A program made the position numbers and the translations under genes. This document shows, one piece after another, positions 39,168-48,744 of a DNA stretch of 64,000 bases. Where the stretch lies: the NCBI GenBank assembly GCA_017460885.1, contig JAFUAB010000051.1, forward strand, positions 1-64,000. The letters are read 5' to 3'. A model generated the notes under the pieces. It searched no databases. It was not told where the DNA came from and saw only the letters and a program-made list of their open reading frames with translations. Every line of letters starts with the position of its first letter. The stretch's first letter is position 1. This DNA is from Lachnospiraceae bacterium (GTDB lineage Bacteria > Bacillota > Clostridia > Lachnospirales > Lachnospiraceae).

Positions 39168-40475
39168 TCACATTATATCTGTCATTATTGTGCCATTTAC
39201 TTCTGTATTGCAATCAAAAGAATCATTCTCTTCGAAATGTACAGAGATTAGACAAAAGGAAAGCGCCAACAGAAAATTTGGTGTAAACCATGAAAACATT
39301 TCATAAAAAAAACCCGAAATAAAAAGGCTCAAAATACTTAACCCACACATCTTATGCAGCCTACTGCGACTGTGTATGCTCTTAATAGAAATGTATATAA
39401 AATAGAAAAGAAACAACAATCCGCCGATACCATAATCCAATAGTGCGGTAAGATATGAATTATCAACCGCTGTTGTCCATCCTCGTATTGAGTGTCTTTG
39501 AAGCAAATTATACGCATACAAATATCCCTTGCCGAAAATCTTGCTTAATACACCCCATCCGGCGAAATCCTGTAGCCCATTTCTTATCATTGTTATTCTA
39601 TTATAATTCCCCGCATCATCAGCATCTAATACAAGCATCCAACGATTTAATAACACTCTACCCGCACTCAATATATAGTCTCTTTGGATAATAAATATAA
39701 CAATCATAAAAATTGCAAAAACTAATCCATAGAATATATTACCAATTTCAATAGTGCCTTTCTTTTTTGATAGCCTTTGTACGAGGTAAATAACATTTAC
39801 AATAGCAAAAGAAATCCAGGAACTTCGGGACTTCGTCCCCATAAGGCATATTATCAGAGCAATCTGAGATATCGTATTTATCCATTTACCCTTCATTGGA
39901 TAGTACAAAAGTATACACCAAATATAAGTACAAAACACTGCACAAATAATTGGATGGAAAAAAATTGTCCTTGCCCTGTTATTTTCTGTTCCTAATAAAT
40001 TAGAAAATTGTATTCGGTTCTCAACATCAATAAATCTCATAAAAATACTAGAACGGGTAATTGTCTCATAAACTCCGAGGACCGCATTTACAATTCCTAT
40101 ATTCCGAAGAGTAATTATTATATCTTCTGCATTTGTAAGGCAAACTGCAAAATATAGAAGAAACAGAACGCCTACCTCATAATACAATATCTTTTTGGTT
40201 CCATCGTAAAGACTCCCTGTTATAAGCGCAGATACAAATATTCTGTATATCATAAAGAAAAAATATACGTATATCACTCTTCTAACAGATACACCATTCA
40301 GTCTTCCATCCTCAGTTTGTCTGGAATACAGTACAAATGCAAATATAAATTCAACCGGGAAAATTATATAGCCCATACGTGATTCGATATTATACTTGCA
40401 GAAAATAACGAGAAGTATGAGCATAGAAATCATAAAGATTGGTATATTGATAGATATTTTATATTTCCTTTCCAA
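39168..40475 (-). CDS. Wzy-type O-antigen/capsule polymerase
   Basis: 435 residues, about 11 transmembrane segments. A long outside loop follows the middle of the protein (GRVLLNRWMLVLDADDAGNYNRITMIRNGLQDFAGWGVLSKIFGKGYLYAYNLLQRHSIRGW), and TVDNSYLTALLDYGIGGLLFLFYF is the common O-antigen ligase/polymerase loop. Sequence conservation in this family is low; identification rests on topology, this loop and position beside Wzx. Confidence 0.75.
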   Translation of the reverse strand: MERKYKISINIPIFMISMLILLVIFCKYNIESRMGYIIFPVEFIFAFVLYSRQTEDGRLNGVSVRRVIYVYFFFMIYRIFVSALITGSLYDGTKKILYYEVGVLFLLYFAVCLTNAEDIIITLRNIGIVNAVLGVYETITRSSIFMRFIDVENRIQFSNLLGTENNRARTIFFHPIICAVFCTYIWCILLYYPMKGKWINTISQIALIICLMGTKSRSSWISFAIVNVIYLVQRLSKKKGTIEIGNIFYGLVFAIFMIVIFIIQRDYILSAGRVLLNRWMLVLDADDAGNYNRITMIRNGLQDFAGWGVLSKIFGKGYLYAYNLLQRHSIRGWTTAVDNSYLTALLDYGIGGLLFLFYFIYISIKSIHSRSRLHKMCGLSILSLFISGFFYEMFSWFTPNFLLALSFCLISVHFEENDSFDCNTEVNGTIMTDIM

Positions 40476-40619
40476 TTATCCTCCTAATATTTTTCCTAAG
40501 ATGACACCAAAAAACATTATATTTATGTGCCAATATCTCTACGACATTTCATAAAGAATACAATTGTAGTTATATAGGTAAATTGGCAGCTCAACAATAC
40601 TGACTTAGGTTCATAAATG

Positions 40620-41735
40620 CTATTCATCAGATAATAGATGCCTGCCCAAGTATTCCAAGTACACATCTGTACCTTCGATTCCACGCCTATAGCTCTGTTC
40701 CTTCTTCTGGCAGAATTCCTCAAAACCCATCCGTCCATTATATGTCGATCCGCTATCAAGATGCACGACTTTCAGTTGCGGAAAATATATCGTTTTCCAA
40801 TTGTTAAGATAACAGTCCAGACAAAGAATCTGCTCCTCAAAATACATGAATGTCAGAGGATTGAAAAGCACATCTCTCTCTGCAATATAACGCCTATCGA
40901 AGATAATACAGGGCCCTTGCAAACACACGTTCTTGAGCTGTTTTTTGTACAGTCCAAGCTTATTGATATCAACCGTATCTAAGAGCTGTACATTTTCATT
41001 CTCTATTGGTGATGATGCTGTAGAGTGGAAGCTGTCAGAGGATGCTCCGAGCTTTATGGGGCCCTTGCTTTTATGATGCACGGAACTCACCGTTTGTTCC
41101 AGCGTTCTCTTTATTCTAAATAACGCCCGCATCCACCATGTGAAGCGATATCGTTCCCTCACATATTTCTTGAAAGCAAACATATCCCGGTCATGAAGAT
41201 GCTTTGCGCTTGCCTCCCATTCCCTCTTCATCGTGTAAACCTGTTCTACAGATGGATATCCATCTACTGTCATGCGGGGATTCTGGTGAAAGCATCTGTC
41301 TGGAATCAAAATATCCGGACCCGCTACGTGAAAGGGGTATTCCTCATATAAATCAAATAATTTCCTGACAAAGCCGTGCTGAATAAATAACACGTCCGAA
41401 TTGACCGCTATAATGAAATCAGCATCTATATTTTCCTTTGCATAACTGAATGCAATGTTATTCCCGGCAGCGAAGCCGGAATTTTCTTTATTCAGTATTA
41501 CCTTTACTCTGTTATTACTTTCATACTCCTTAAATAATTGCTCCCCGCATCCGTTCGGAGATGCATTATCCAGGATGATAACGTATGGTTCATCAGCCTG
41601 TGGTGCATCCGACTTGTTGACAGCGGCATTCTCAAGCTTAAATATTGATTTCACACATTTTTTTGTAAGCTCTATTTCGTTGTAATTTAAGATGATAAAA
41701 CATACAGAACACCTCTGTTTTTCCCGATTTTCCAT
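40620..41735 (-). CDS. Glycosyltransferase family 2
   Basis: 371 residues of GT-A fold: CFIILNYNEIELTKKCVKSI, VIILDNASPNGCGEQL, NSGFAAGNNIAFSYA and the metal-binding AVNSDVLFIQ. GPDILIPDRCFHQNP and FMYFEEQILCL belong to the rhamnosyltransferase-like GT2 branch. A 60-residue segment at 225-275 is Ser-rich and variable. A paralogue, switched off by poly-G slippage, lies directly upstream on the same strand. Confidence 0.88.
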   Translation of the reverse strand: MENREKQRCSVCFIILNYNEIELTKKCVKSIFKLENAAVNKSDAPQADEPYVIILDNASPNGCGEQLFKEYESNNRVKVILNKENSGFAAGNNIAFSYAKENIDADFIIAVNSDVLFIQHGFVRKLFDLYEEYPFHVAGPDILIPDRCFHQNPRMTVDGYPSVEQVYTMKREWEASAKHLHDRDMFAFKKYVRERYRFTWWMRALFRIKRTLEQTVSSVHHKSKGPIKLGASSDSFHSTASSPIENENVQLLDTVDINKLGLYKKQLKNVCLQGPCIIFDRRYIAERDVLFNPLTFMYFEEQILCLDCYLNNWKTIYFPQLKVVHLDSGSTYNGRMGFEEFCQKKEQSYRRGIEGTDVYLEYLGRHLLSDE

Positions 41736-41916
41736 CAGAGATACCCTCCCTACAAAACGGGCATCTCACAAGTCAATGGATCTCCAGGTGTTTTACCTCT
41801 GTGTTAGCTGATTTAACAGTTTGAATGGTATAAACTGTATTTACAGTATAAACAGTATTAACGCATATGCATATATGTCGGCAGCTTACATGCCGGTTGA
41901 AGCATTGGCCACTCAG

Positions 41917-42916
41917 CTAATAACCAAGCGATCTCAAATAATCAATATAAGTGTCCACTGCCTTTATCCTCTGCAAGTATTTACCGGCTCGGCATTTCCT
42001 ATATTCGCTGAAGGATTGCTGACCGAAATCTGCGCTGCCTTCCTGCGTATGCCAGACTTGGACATCTGGATAATACGCCATACGATAGTTATTTAAGGTG
42101 CATCGCAGCTTCAAGAAAAACTCTTCCTCATACATAAAAGTATGCGGCTCGAACAGGACGTCGTTATCCGTTATGAAGTCCTTGTCAAAAATAAGACACG
42201 CGCCAAAAAGAATGCATTCGTCACTACATTCAGACCAGCACCCACCATCCGGCGTCATATTCCTTCCTGTATAACCGACAGCATGATCCCTGAGCGGTAT
42301 CAATGATGTTATGGTTCGTTTCAGCCTCAGCAAAATGCCCGTTACTTTATTTCGATATTTTTCTTTCAAGTAACCTTTGAGCGCAAAAAAAGAGAAGTTC
42401 TTCTCCAACTTCTCGACAGTTCTTTGATATTTCTCCTTTCTTGCACTCATTTCGTTTATGCTGAGGAACGATACTGAATGTTGGATAGGGTTCTGATGCA
42501 GATACCTGTCAGGCACATACACATCCACCCCCCCCCACATTGAACGGCGATCGTTTGTACAGATTGCTTATTTCTTCGATGAATCCAGCATTCGGAAACA
42601 ACACATCGTTATTAGCGGCCACTATAAATTCCGAATCATAATTATCCTTTACGTATCTATATCCGACATTATTCCCTTTCGAGAAACCGCCATTCTCATT
42701 GCATATTATCACATGGATTATTTCGGATTCATATTTATTCCTTAACTTCTCTCCACTGCCATTTGAACTTGCATTGTCAACAACCACTATTCTGCAATCG
42801 TCCACGCCTTTTAACTCAAGAATCGACTCAACTGCCCTTGAAGTCAATGCTTCGTTCATGTAGTGCAACAAGATAAATGCCATTCTTATATGGACTTTTT
42901 CATTATTATAAGCCAT
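41917..42916 (-). pseudogene. Glycosyltransferase family 2, out of frame at a poly-G tract (phase-variable)
   Basis: Two adjacent frames make one GT2. The first (42916 to 42509) holds AFILLHYMNEALTSRAVESI, VVVDNASSNGSGEKL, NGGFSKGNNVGYRYV and the AANNDVLFP metal site. The second (from about 42527 to 41917) holds DVYVPDRYLHQNP, FGACLIFDKDFI and FMYEEEFFLKL. They meet at nine consecutive G (42528-42536). With eight G the frame would be continuous (NVGGVDVYVPDR). Both halves are otherwise intact, which fits reversible slippage and not decay. TAATG couples the start to the upstream gene. A homopolymer read error is the alternative. Confidence 0.75.
42528..42536. repeat. Homopolymer tract (nine G on the coding strand)
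   Basis: A run of nine C on the given strand inside a GT2 gene, exactly at the point where two frames join. Tracts of this kind change length during replication and switch expression. Confidence 0.85.
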
Positions 42917-43953
42917 TATCTAAAACTCTCTATCAGTTCGTACCACTGTCTTGCAGATTTCTCCCAACTGTATTTGTCAAGGATCTTCTGCGGATCTGCC
43001 ACAGGTTCCTTCAATATCTCATCCAAATCATAGTCATATTTGTACGGGTCAATGTAATGCGCTGCATCTTCATACACCTCCGGCAAAGACGATGTATTTG
43101 AAATGATAATTGGCGCTCCGTAATATAGGGCTTCCATCGGAGGGATTCCGAAGCCTTCCATCAACGAAGGAAAGAGAAAGGCTTTGCAGTGCATATATAG
43201 TGCCGCCATTTGCTCATCCGTAATGAAGCCTGTATATATAATATTATTATTTTTTCCACTATAGAATGAAAACTTCTCTGTTTTTCGCAACGCTCCTGCT
43301 ATCACAAACAATGCTGTGCGATTACTGTCAGCAATCCTAAAAATCCAGTCTATATTCTTGTTTCTTACAAGACGCCCTAGGAAGAAATAATATTCTCTAT
43401 CTCTTAGTTTATACTCATCTATTATTTTTTCATCAGGGATGATACTTATAATATGTTGCCAGCTATTAGGAATTACTGTGATTTTTTTCTCATTAACATG
43501 TAATTTGTCAATCATTGTACTTTTACTATATTCAGAAACAGTAACCAGTGATTTTGATAACAATATAGCTTCATATGTTTTAAATTTCAATTTAAAAGTA
43601 TTATACTTATTTAATCCCATTACACCATAGAATGGAAATAAATCATGCCATGTAACGATTGAATTATTCTTTCCTACCGCCATACCATTTAACAAATTGA
43701 TATATAAATAATCACGCCTACACAGCTTAAATAATTCAATATATCTATTTATTCCATTTTTACTGGAATATTCCATCATTGAGATGTTCCTCAAATTCAA
43801 ATTCCAGTGTCCAATTAAATCCTTGTCAACTATCAAGTAATACTCTTCAGATTTAATTATAGAATCTAATCCCACCACAATCTCTCTTGCATATCTCGCT
43901 CCACCAGAAAAATTACGGTCAAAATTTCGCCCATCGATCAACACTTTTTTCAT
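42916..43953 (-). CDS. Glycosyltransferase family 4 (GT-B fold)
   Basis: 345 residues. N-terminal acceptor domain starts KKVLIDGRNFDRNFSGGARYAREIV; the C-terminal donor domain has FFLGRLVRNKNIDWIF, IIYTGFITDEQMAALY and the E-x7-E motif SLMEGFGIPPMEALYYGAPII. Such enzymes transfer sugars from nucleotide donors with retention. The overall size is normal. The end couples to the phase-variable GT2 start (TAATG). Donor and acceptor are unknown. Confidence 0.88.
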   Translation of the reverse strand: MKKVLIDGRNFDRNFSGGARYAREIVVGLDSIIKSEEYYLIVDKDLIGHWNLNLRNISMMEYSSKNGINRYIELFKLCRRDYLYINLLNGMAVGKNNSIVTWHDLFPFYGVMGLNKYNTFKLKFKTYEAILLSKSLVTVSEYSKSTMIDKLHVNEKKITVIPNSWQHIISIIPDEKIIDEYKLRDREYYFFLGRLVRNKNIDWIFRIADSNRTALFVIAGALRKTEKFSFYSGKNNNIIYTGFITDEQMAALYMHCKAFLFPSLMEGFGIPPMEALYYGAPIIISNTSSLPEVYEDAAHYIDPYKYDYDLDEILKEPVADPQKILDKYSWEKSARQWYELIESFR

Positions 43954-44002
43954 TCCTGTTTTCCCTTCAAAACATAGAAATATATTAGCATCCTCTTAAA
44001 CA

Positions 44003-45019
44003 TCACTCCAATACCCCCCCATACGCTCTCCATCCTAAGTTCTGGAGCAGACTTGTATCCAAATCCATAAATAACGTTTGTGGAAATCCGTTGCTCTTTT
44101 CATCCTGTATATCATAAACCACTTTCACTCCTGCATCTTTTGCAACTTCCTCAGCCATCTGCTTTATTGAGCAATAAGTAGCTTCATTTGCAGCATTGTA
44201 CGCTGCCCCCGATACTCCTTTTAACAGGACAGTCAATATAGCTGTAACTGCATCCGTGGTATAGAGATAGCTTCTTTCCGTTTCTCCTTTGGTCTTTAAA
44301 ACAATATCCTTCCTCTCATTCATGCAGCGCAGGAAGTATGCAAAGATTCTGTTATCGGTATAGTTCACTCCCGGCCCAAATGTCTGTGTCAGACGTATTA
44401 TTTTCGTTGAAACACCATACTCCTTTGCAAAAGCCACGCACATCGATTCACACATAACCTTGCTGATCGGATAACTATTTCTGACATCAAGTGGTGTAAG
44501 ATCTCCAATTTCATCCTCCGTCACCTTATGCCCCTTCTCAGGGTAACCATAAACTTCCATGGATGACAGGTATATAAATCCATCCACTTTATGTTCCTTT
44601 GCAATCTCAAGCACATTCCTTGTACCGATCAGGGCAGTGTCAATTGTTTCTACTGGATTCGTCACGAATCCTTTGCTACTTGTGTTTGATGCACCGTGGA
44701 TAATGAAATCGATCTGATGGCTGTCCAATTTCCTGGGAACTAATCCTTCAACACTATTCTCTATGAACACAATATGTCTGCCATCCATGTCAATGACATT
44801 TTCAAACCGATTCTCTGCTTTTTTACGATCCCTCACCAGCAGAATAAGGTTAATGTTTAAGTCCTTCTCTATGTTGGCTTTTACGAGCGAATTTACAAGC
44901 GTATAACCTATCAGCCCTGTGGCTCCTGTAATAAATATAATCTTATTATTCAGTTTCTCCCAAGGTATGAAATCAGCGTTTACAACCGTTTCGATATCCT
45001 GCTTAAAAATATCACTCAT
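44003..45019 (-). CDS. NAD-dependent epimerase/dehydratase (extended SDR)
   Basis: 338 residues. NAD-binding FITGATGLIGYTLV, catalytic YPISKVMCE (YxxxK) with a Ser/Thr in YLSSMEVYG, and the extended-SDR C-terminus. The coding strand carries seven G near the end (WRAYGGVLE), a potential slippage site affecting only the last few residues. It lies between a cytidylyltransferase gene and a glycosyltransferase gene. It probably makes or modifies the sugar or polyol that the CDP-transferase and LicD use. Confidence 0.85.
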   Translation of the reverse strand: MSDIFKQDIETVVNADFIPWEKLNNKIIFITGATGLIGYTLVNSLVKANIEKDLNINLILLVRDRKKAENRFENVIDMDGRHIVFIENSVEGLVPRKLDSHQIDFIIHGASNTSSKGFVTNPVETIDTALIGTRNVLEIAKEHKVDGFIYLSSMEVYGYPEKGHKVTEDEIGDLTPLDVRNSYPISKVMCESMCVAFAKEYGVSTKIIRLTQTFGPGVNYTDNRIFAYFLRCMNERKDIVLKTKGETERSYLYTTDAVTAILTVLLKGVSGAAYNAANEATYCSIKQMAEEVAKDAGVKVVYDIQDEKSNGFPQTLFMDLDTSLLQNLGWRAYGGVLE

Positions 45020-45093
45020 AACTTGTTTTGTTCCTTAACATCCTTTCGTGCTCTGTGTTTACGGTCGTGCTCAGTGACTCCCGCCATGCTCTG

Positions 45094-45810
45094 TCAGTCC
45101 AGCTGTGAATTCTCTCTGGCATCATAAAGCGCCCTAAATATATAGAAATCATTCGGTGTTGTGATTTTTATATTGTCTGAGCCGCACTCAGTTATTGCTG
45201 GTTTTAGCCCATAATGGCACATAAGGGTCACAGAATCAATCATGTCATCATATCCATCCTTAAGCGCCTGTTCTTCCTTCTTCAGGATATCATGCAAATA
45301 GAAACTCTGCGGAGCCTTGGCTGATTGCGAGAGATTTCTGTTCATAATATGGTCGACTTCAGCATCCTCATTTAATATGACGAAAGTCTCACTTGCCGGC
45401 GCGCAGGTGATGCATGACCCGTTCTTCTTTACGCATTCTATATTACGGCTGATAAGGTCATGATCGATGAATGGCCTGACCCCATCATGAATAAGAGCCA
45501 CAGTGGCTTCGTCCTCATAAAGCTCTGCGGCCTTCTTCACTCCATTGTATATTGAAAGCTGGCCTGTCCGTCCTCCGGGAACTATGGCTTTGACCTTGTC
45601 CAATCTGTATCGATAGACCAGGTCATTCATATGCCCTATATACTCCTCAAGACAAGCTATCACAATGCCGTCGATGTCGGGATGTGTCTCAAATATTTCA
45701 ACAGTATGCACGATGATAGGTTTCCCATGCACAAGCAAGAACTGCTTGGGCTTCTCGCTCGTCTTCATCCTCCTGCCTGTTCCACCTGCAAATATTACTG
45801 CTACATTCAA
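45094..45810 (-). CDS. IspD/TarI-family cytidylyltransferase
   Basis: 238 residues: AVIFAGGTGRRMKTSEKPKQFLLVHGKPIIVHTVEIFE is the CTP-binding signature, with VPGGRTGQLSIYNGVKKA, LIHDGVRPF and ITTPNDFYIFRALYD following. Members make CDP-methylerythritol (IspD) or CDP-ribitol (TarI, Bcs1). In this setting, next to LicD and glycosyltransferases, a TarI-like CDP-polyol role is more likely than isoprenoid synthesis. The end overlaps the LicD gene start region by 4 bp. Confidence 0.88.
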   Translation of the reverse strand: MNVAVIFAGGTGRRMKTSEKPKQFLLVHGKPIIVHTVEIFETHPDIDGIVIACLEEYIGHMNDLVYRYRLDKVKAIVPGGRTGQLSIYNGVKKAAELYEDEATVALIHDGVRPFIDHDLISRNIECVKKNGSCITCAPASETFVILNEDAEVDHIMNRNLSQSAKAPQSFYLHDILKKEEQALKDGYDDMIDSVTLMCHYGLKPAITECGSDNIKITTPNDFYIFRALYDARENSQLD

Positions 45811-46643
45811 CTTCTTATGTCCTCTTTCCAGGCATTAAATGTATGCATACCAGTTCTTTGATTCTCAGGAGGTAATTTCATATAATCATCACCGTACAAA
45901 AGTCTTAAATGTTCCTTATACATTGCTGTCGTAAAAAACTTTCTGTCTCTAAAATCAACTTTTACTTGTTCAAGATACTCATTCTTTGGTAAATAATCTT
46001 TAAATCTATTAAATGTTAAAATTGCCCCAATATGTTTAGCACTAGAAAAATCAATGTGACGAGCAAGTAAATCTGACCACTTGCTCAATCTGTCTTTTCC
46101 GAATACTTTTGCTAATGGATATAGTGGCACCCTTGCCATTTTCTTAACTAACGTTTTACCTACAAAACCATGATATAACACCCCCTGCATTCCCATTAAG
46201 AGGGACATCAGAGTACACTCTAATCTAAAGAGACTCTTTTTTTCCGGTAATCCATCAAGAGGACAAATATCAATATATAAATTAGTTACAAGATCCTTTC
46301 TTTTTTCAAAAAAAAAGCCTTCATATTTCATATGTATAAATATATTCGAATCTGATAGTCTTACGTAATTAAGATACAGTCTTTTGTCTATCCCCAACAT
46401 ATATTTACCTATGTAACCATCAGCTATTTCACATAGTTTATCATAATCAGGTCGAGGCATATTAACATCAATATCATCATCCCACGGTATAAAACCCTTG
46501 TGTCTTATGGCTCCAAGTAGCGTTCCCCCTGTAAGATAATATCTTAATCCATTATCTTCGCAAAAATCAGCAAATGCACACAAGATTTCATACAGTGCAT
46601 CTTGTATTTCAGTTAAGTCTAATCCCTTTTTTTCGTTCATCAT
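45807..46643 (-). CDS. LicD-family phosphotransferase
   Basis: About 278 residues. The nucleotidyltransferase-fold LicD signature is clear: LRYYLTGGTLLGAIRHKGFIPWDDDIDVNMPRPDYDKL, with the catalytic DDDID. LicD proteins move phosphocholine, phosphoribitol or similar groups from a CDP carrier onto glycans. Directly followed by the CDP-precursor gene, so it probably uses that product. Several ATG/GTG codons occur at the start; none has a strong ribosome site, so translation is probably coupled to the upstream glycyl-radical enzyme gene 10 bp away. Confidence 0.88.
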   Translation of the reverse strand: MMNEKKGLDLTEIQDALYEILCAFADFCEDNGLRYYLTGGTLLGAIRHKGFIPWDDDIDVNMPRPDYDKLCEIADGYIGKYMLGIDKRLYLNYVRLSDSNIFIHMKYEGFFFEKRKDLVTNLYIDICPLDGLPEKKSLFRLECTLMSLLMGMQGVLYHGFVGKTLVKKMARVPLYPLAKVFGKDRLSKWSDLLARHIDFSSAKHIGAILTFNRFKDYLPKNEYLEQVKVDFRDRKFFTTAMYKEHLRLLYGDDYMKLPPENQRTGMHTFNAWKEDIRS

Positions 46644-46655
46644 CACCACAATAAA

Positions 46656-48674
46656 TCACTCATAGATTTTCTCTGCACGTTTAATTATCTGATCCTGATA
46701 ATCTTCTGGAAGTTCTACAAAATAAGCACTAAATCCCCAAACCCTGACAATTAGCCCCTTATACCTTTCAGGATGCATTTTGGCCTCTTTCAATGTTTTG
46801 CTATCTAAAACATTCATTTGCATTTGATAAAATCCTAGCTTTATTGAACTCCTTATAAACTCTATGAATTTTTCTTTATTAGTGAGAATAAAACTAGGAG
46901 GTACAATCAGATCAATTACATTTCCATTCACGCACGGCGAATCATATTGGATATTTCCTGCAAAACTAACCAATTCCGTGTATGACACATCATATGCTGA
47001 TATATGTGTTTCATATGGTTGACCAGACAATCTCCCAGCAAAGTCAGCACCCGTTTTCTTTCCATTTCTCACATAATCAGGAGAACTTAGTCCATATTTC
47101 ACCATTCCACCCAAACTATTAATATGCTTGTCCACAACTTCATTGGATTTAATTATGATATGATTGGTTAATTCAATACTTGAATTGCTGTCATGTGCAA
47201 AACATTTTGAAGTCTTCAGTCTTTGTAATAGTTTCTTGTTAGTATTATAATTTTTAAGGCGAAAACCATTAATTTCATTTAATTTATATTCTTTATCCTC
47301 AAACACATATTTCTTTATATTTAATAGCGAATCTACAGTACTAGCTATGCCGACAGTAGTAACACCATAATTATTATACTTGGCTCCACCCTCAGAAATA
47401 TCTTTCCCGGACTCTGTGCATCCCTCCGTCAATATAGAAAAAAAAGGATCTACCGACCATTTTTGCTCGTTTAAGGAATCTAACGCATCCTCCCAACTGT
47501 CCTTAAGCTGCTTATCATACAGATTTATTAATTCATCATATTCACTAACCTCACTTAATTCATTCTGTGATAAGACTTTCTCGAGAACTTCAAAAAAATC
47601 AAACTTGAGTACATTATTCTGATCTAGGCATTTTCCCGGAATAAATGGCTCCCAACATGCAGAAACTCCATAATTATATACATCACTTTTTAGGAAAATA
47701 CCTTTAGATAGTACGGGAATAATCACATCATCATTTGATAAAAGTGGGCTTCCTGTACTTGACATCAATGCCGCAACTGCCGCCTTTAACAAATCCCTTG
47801 GCATCTGGCTGCTAACTCTGAGTAGCGTCTTCGGATCCGGTCTTTTCAACTCTGCTTGAGCCTTCAGAAATAAATATGTTAAATCGTTACAAAAATATTT
47901 GTCTTTTGATTCCAATCCACCAAGAATGATTATTTGTCCAATATCCCCCATAAGCGATGAACTCTTAAACTCATACCATTCACATAGACATTTCAGGAAA
48001 TCTATTATCATTTCATATGCATCTTCTTTTGTAATAATTCCCTCCCTTATATCATGATGATATGTTTTATCAAGCACCCTATCCAGCAGACCAAGACCAT
48101 TTAATCTATGCCGTGTTTGCCAAAGATACTGATTAAAGAACAAAACCCGCTGAAGAGCCTCATGAAAATGGATAGCAGGATTATTCAATATTCTCTTAAA
48201 TTCCCAAATAAGTCTTTCTTTGTCTAAACTCTGAGTCGAATTCTCTATTGCTATAATTGAACGGTCAATTAATACTTGCAATCCATATATCGTATTTTTT
48301 GCCCTTTCACCATAAATTCCACCAACAGCAATTGCCTTTTCCGCATAATCAATAAAAGCATGGTTTATTATCATATCAAAATCAATTGCGCAATTCCCAA
48401 TAAATGAACCCTTTGCAGCAACTGTCTTATATTCATCTAATGTATAGAAGAAACTAGAACCCTTAACTGGATTCATTCTTATCTCCTGCATAAGTTTTAT
48501 AATATCTTTGGATAAATCCCGATTACCGGTTCCTTTTACAACTCTAAGCTTCATAAAATACGGTAATGCTTTTTTAACATAATTTACTTTGCCGTTTTGA
48601 AGATACTTAAGCGTAAAAGGGATTATGTAATTGATTTGATACAAATCATTTTTGATTTTTGATTTTATGCTCAT
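46656..48674 (-). CDS. Glycyl-radical enzyme of unassigned substrate (PFL-like), within the polysaccharide cluster
   Basis: 672 residues. The PFL/dehydratase fold is recognisable: HFHEALQRVLFFNQYLWQ, the catalytic thiyl site GVSACWEPFIPGKC (Cys340, Glu342; compare GCVEP of dehydratases), SEGGAKYNNYGVTTVG, and the C-terminal glycyl-radical loop IVRVWGFSAYF with Gly about residue 647. All key residues are present, so it should be active when charged by an activase. It is roughly 100-150 residues shorter than pyruvate formate-lyase and choline lyase, mainly at the N-terminus. It is not PFL, which has a Cys-Cys pair at the thiyl site. Flanked by a glycosyltransferase and LicD; its activase is probably at 36684-37544. 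Confidence 0.85.
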   Translation of the reverse strand: MSIKSKIKNDLYQINYIIPFTLKYLQNGKVNYVKKALPYFMKLRVVKGTGNRDLSKDIIKLMQEIRMNPVKGSSFFYTLDEYKTVAAKGSFIGNCAIDFDMIINHAFIDYAEKAIAVGGIYGERAKNTIYGLQVLIDRSIIAIENSTQSLDKERLIWEFKRILNNPAIHFHEALQRVLFFNQYLWQTRHRLNGLGLLDRVLDKTYHHDIREGIITKEDAYEMIIDFLKCLCEWYEFKSSSLMGDIGQIIILGGLESKDKYFCNDLTYLFLKAQAELKRPDPKTLLRVSSQMPRDLLKAAVAALMSSTGSPLLSNDDVIIPVLSKGIFLKSDVYNYGVSACWEPFIPGKCLDQNNVLKFDFFEVLEKVLSQNELSEVSEYDELINLYDKQLKDSWEDALDSLNEQKWSVDPFFSILTEGCTESGKDISEGGAKYNNYGVTTVGIASTVDSLLNIKKYVFEDKEYKLNEINGFRLKNYNTNKKLLQRLKTSKCFAHDSNSSIELTNHIIIKSNEVVDKHINSLGGMVKYGLSSPDYVRNGKKTGADFAGRLSGQPYETHISAYDVSYTELVSFAGNIQYDSPCVNGNVIDLIVPPSFILTNKEKFIEFIRSSIKLGFYQMQMNVLDSKTLKEAKMHPERYKGLIVRVWGFSAYFVELPEDYQDQIIKRAEKIYE

Positions 48675-48744
48675 GTTATCTATGCAACTATATTGCCTGC
48701 ACCTTTTATTCTATGAATCTCACAATTTTTTATCCTTACAGAAT

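Noticed and set aside
45094-45810. IspD of the isoprenoid pathway
   Set aside because: The position between LicD and an SDR gene in a glycan cluster makes a CDP-polyol role more likely; sequence alone does not separate the two.
46306-46318. A9 tract in the LicD gene as a switch
   Set aside because: The frame is intact through the tract and Phe-Phe-Phe is plausible in the AT-rich context; nothing indicates switching.
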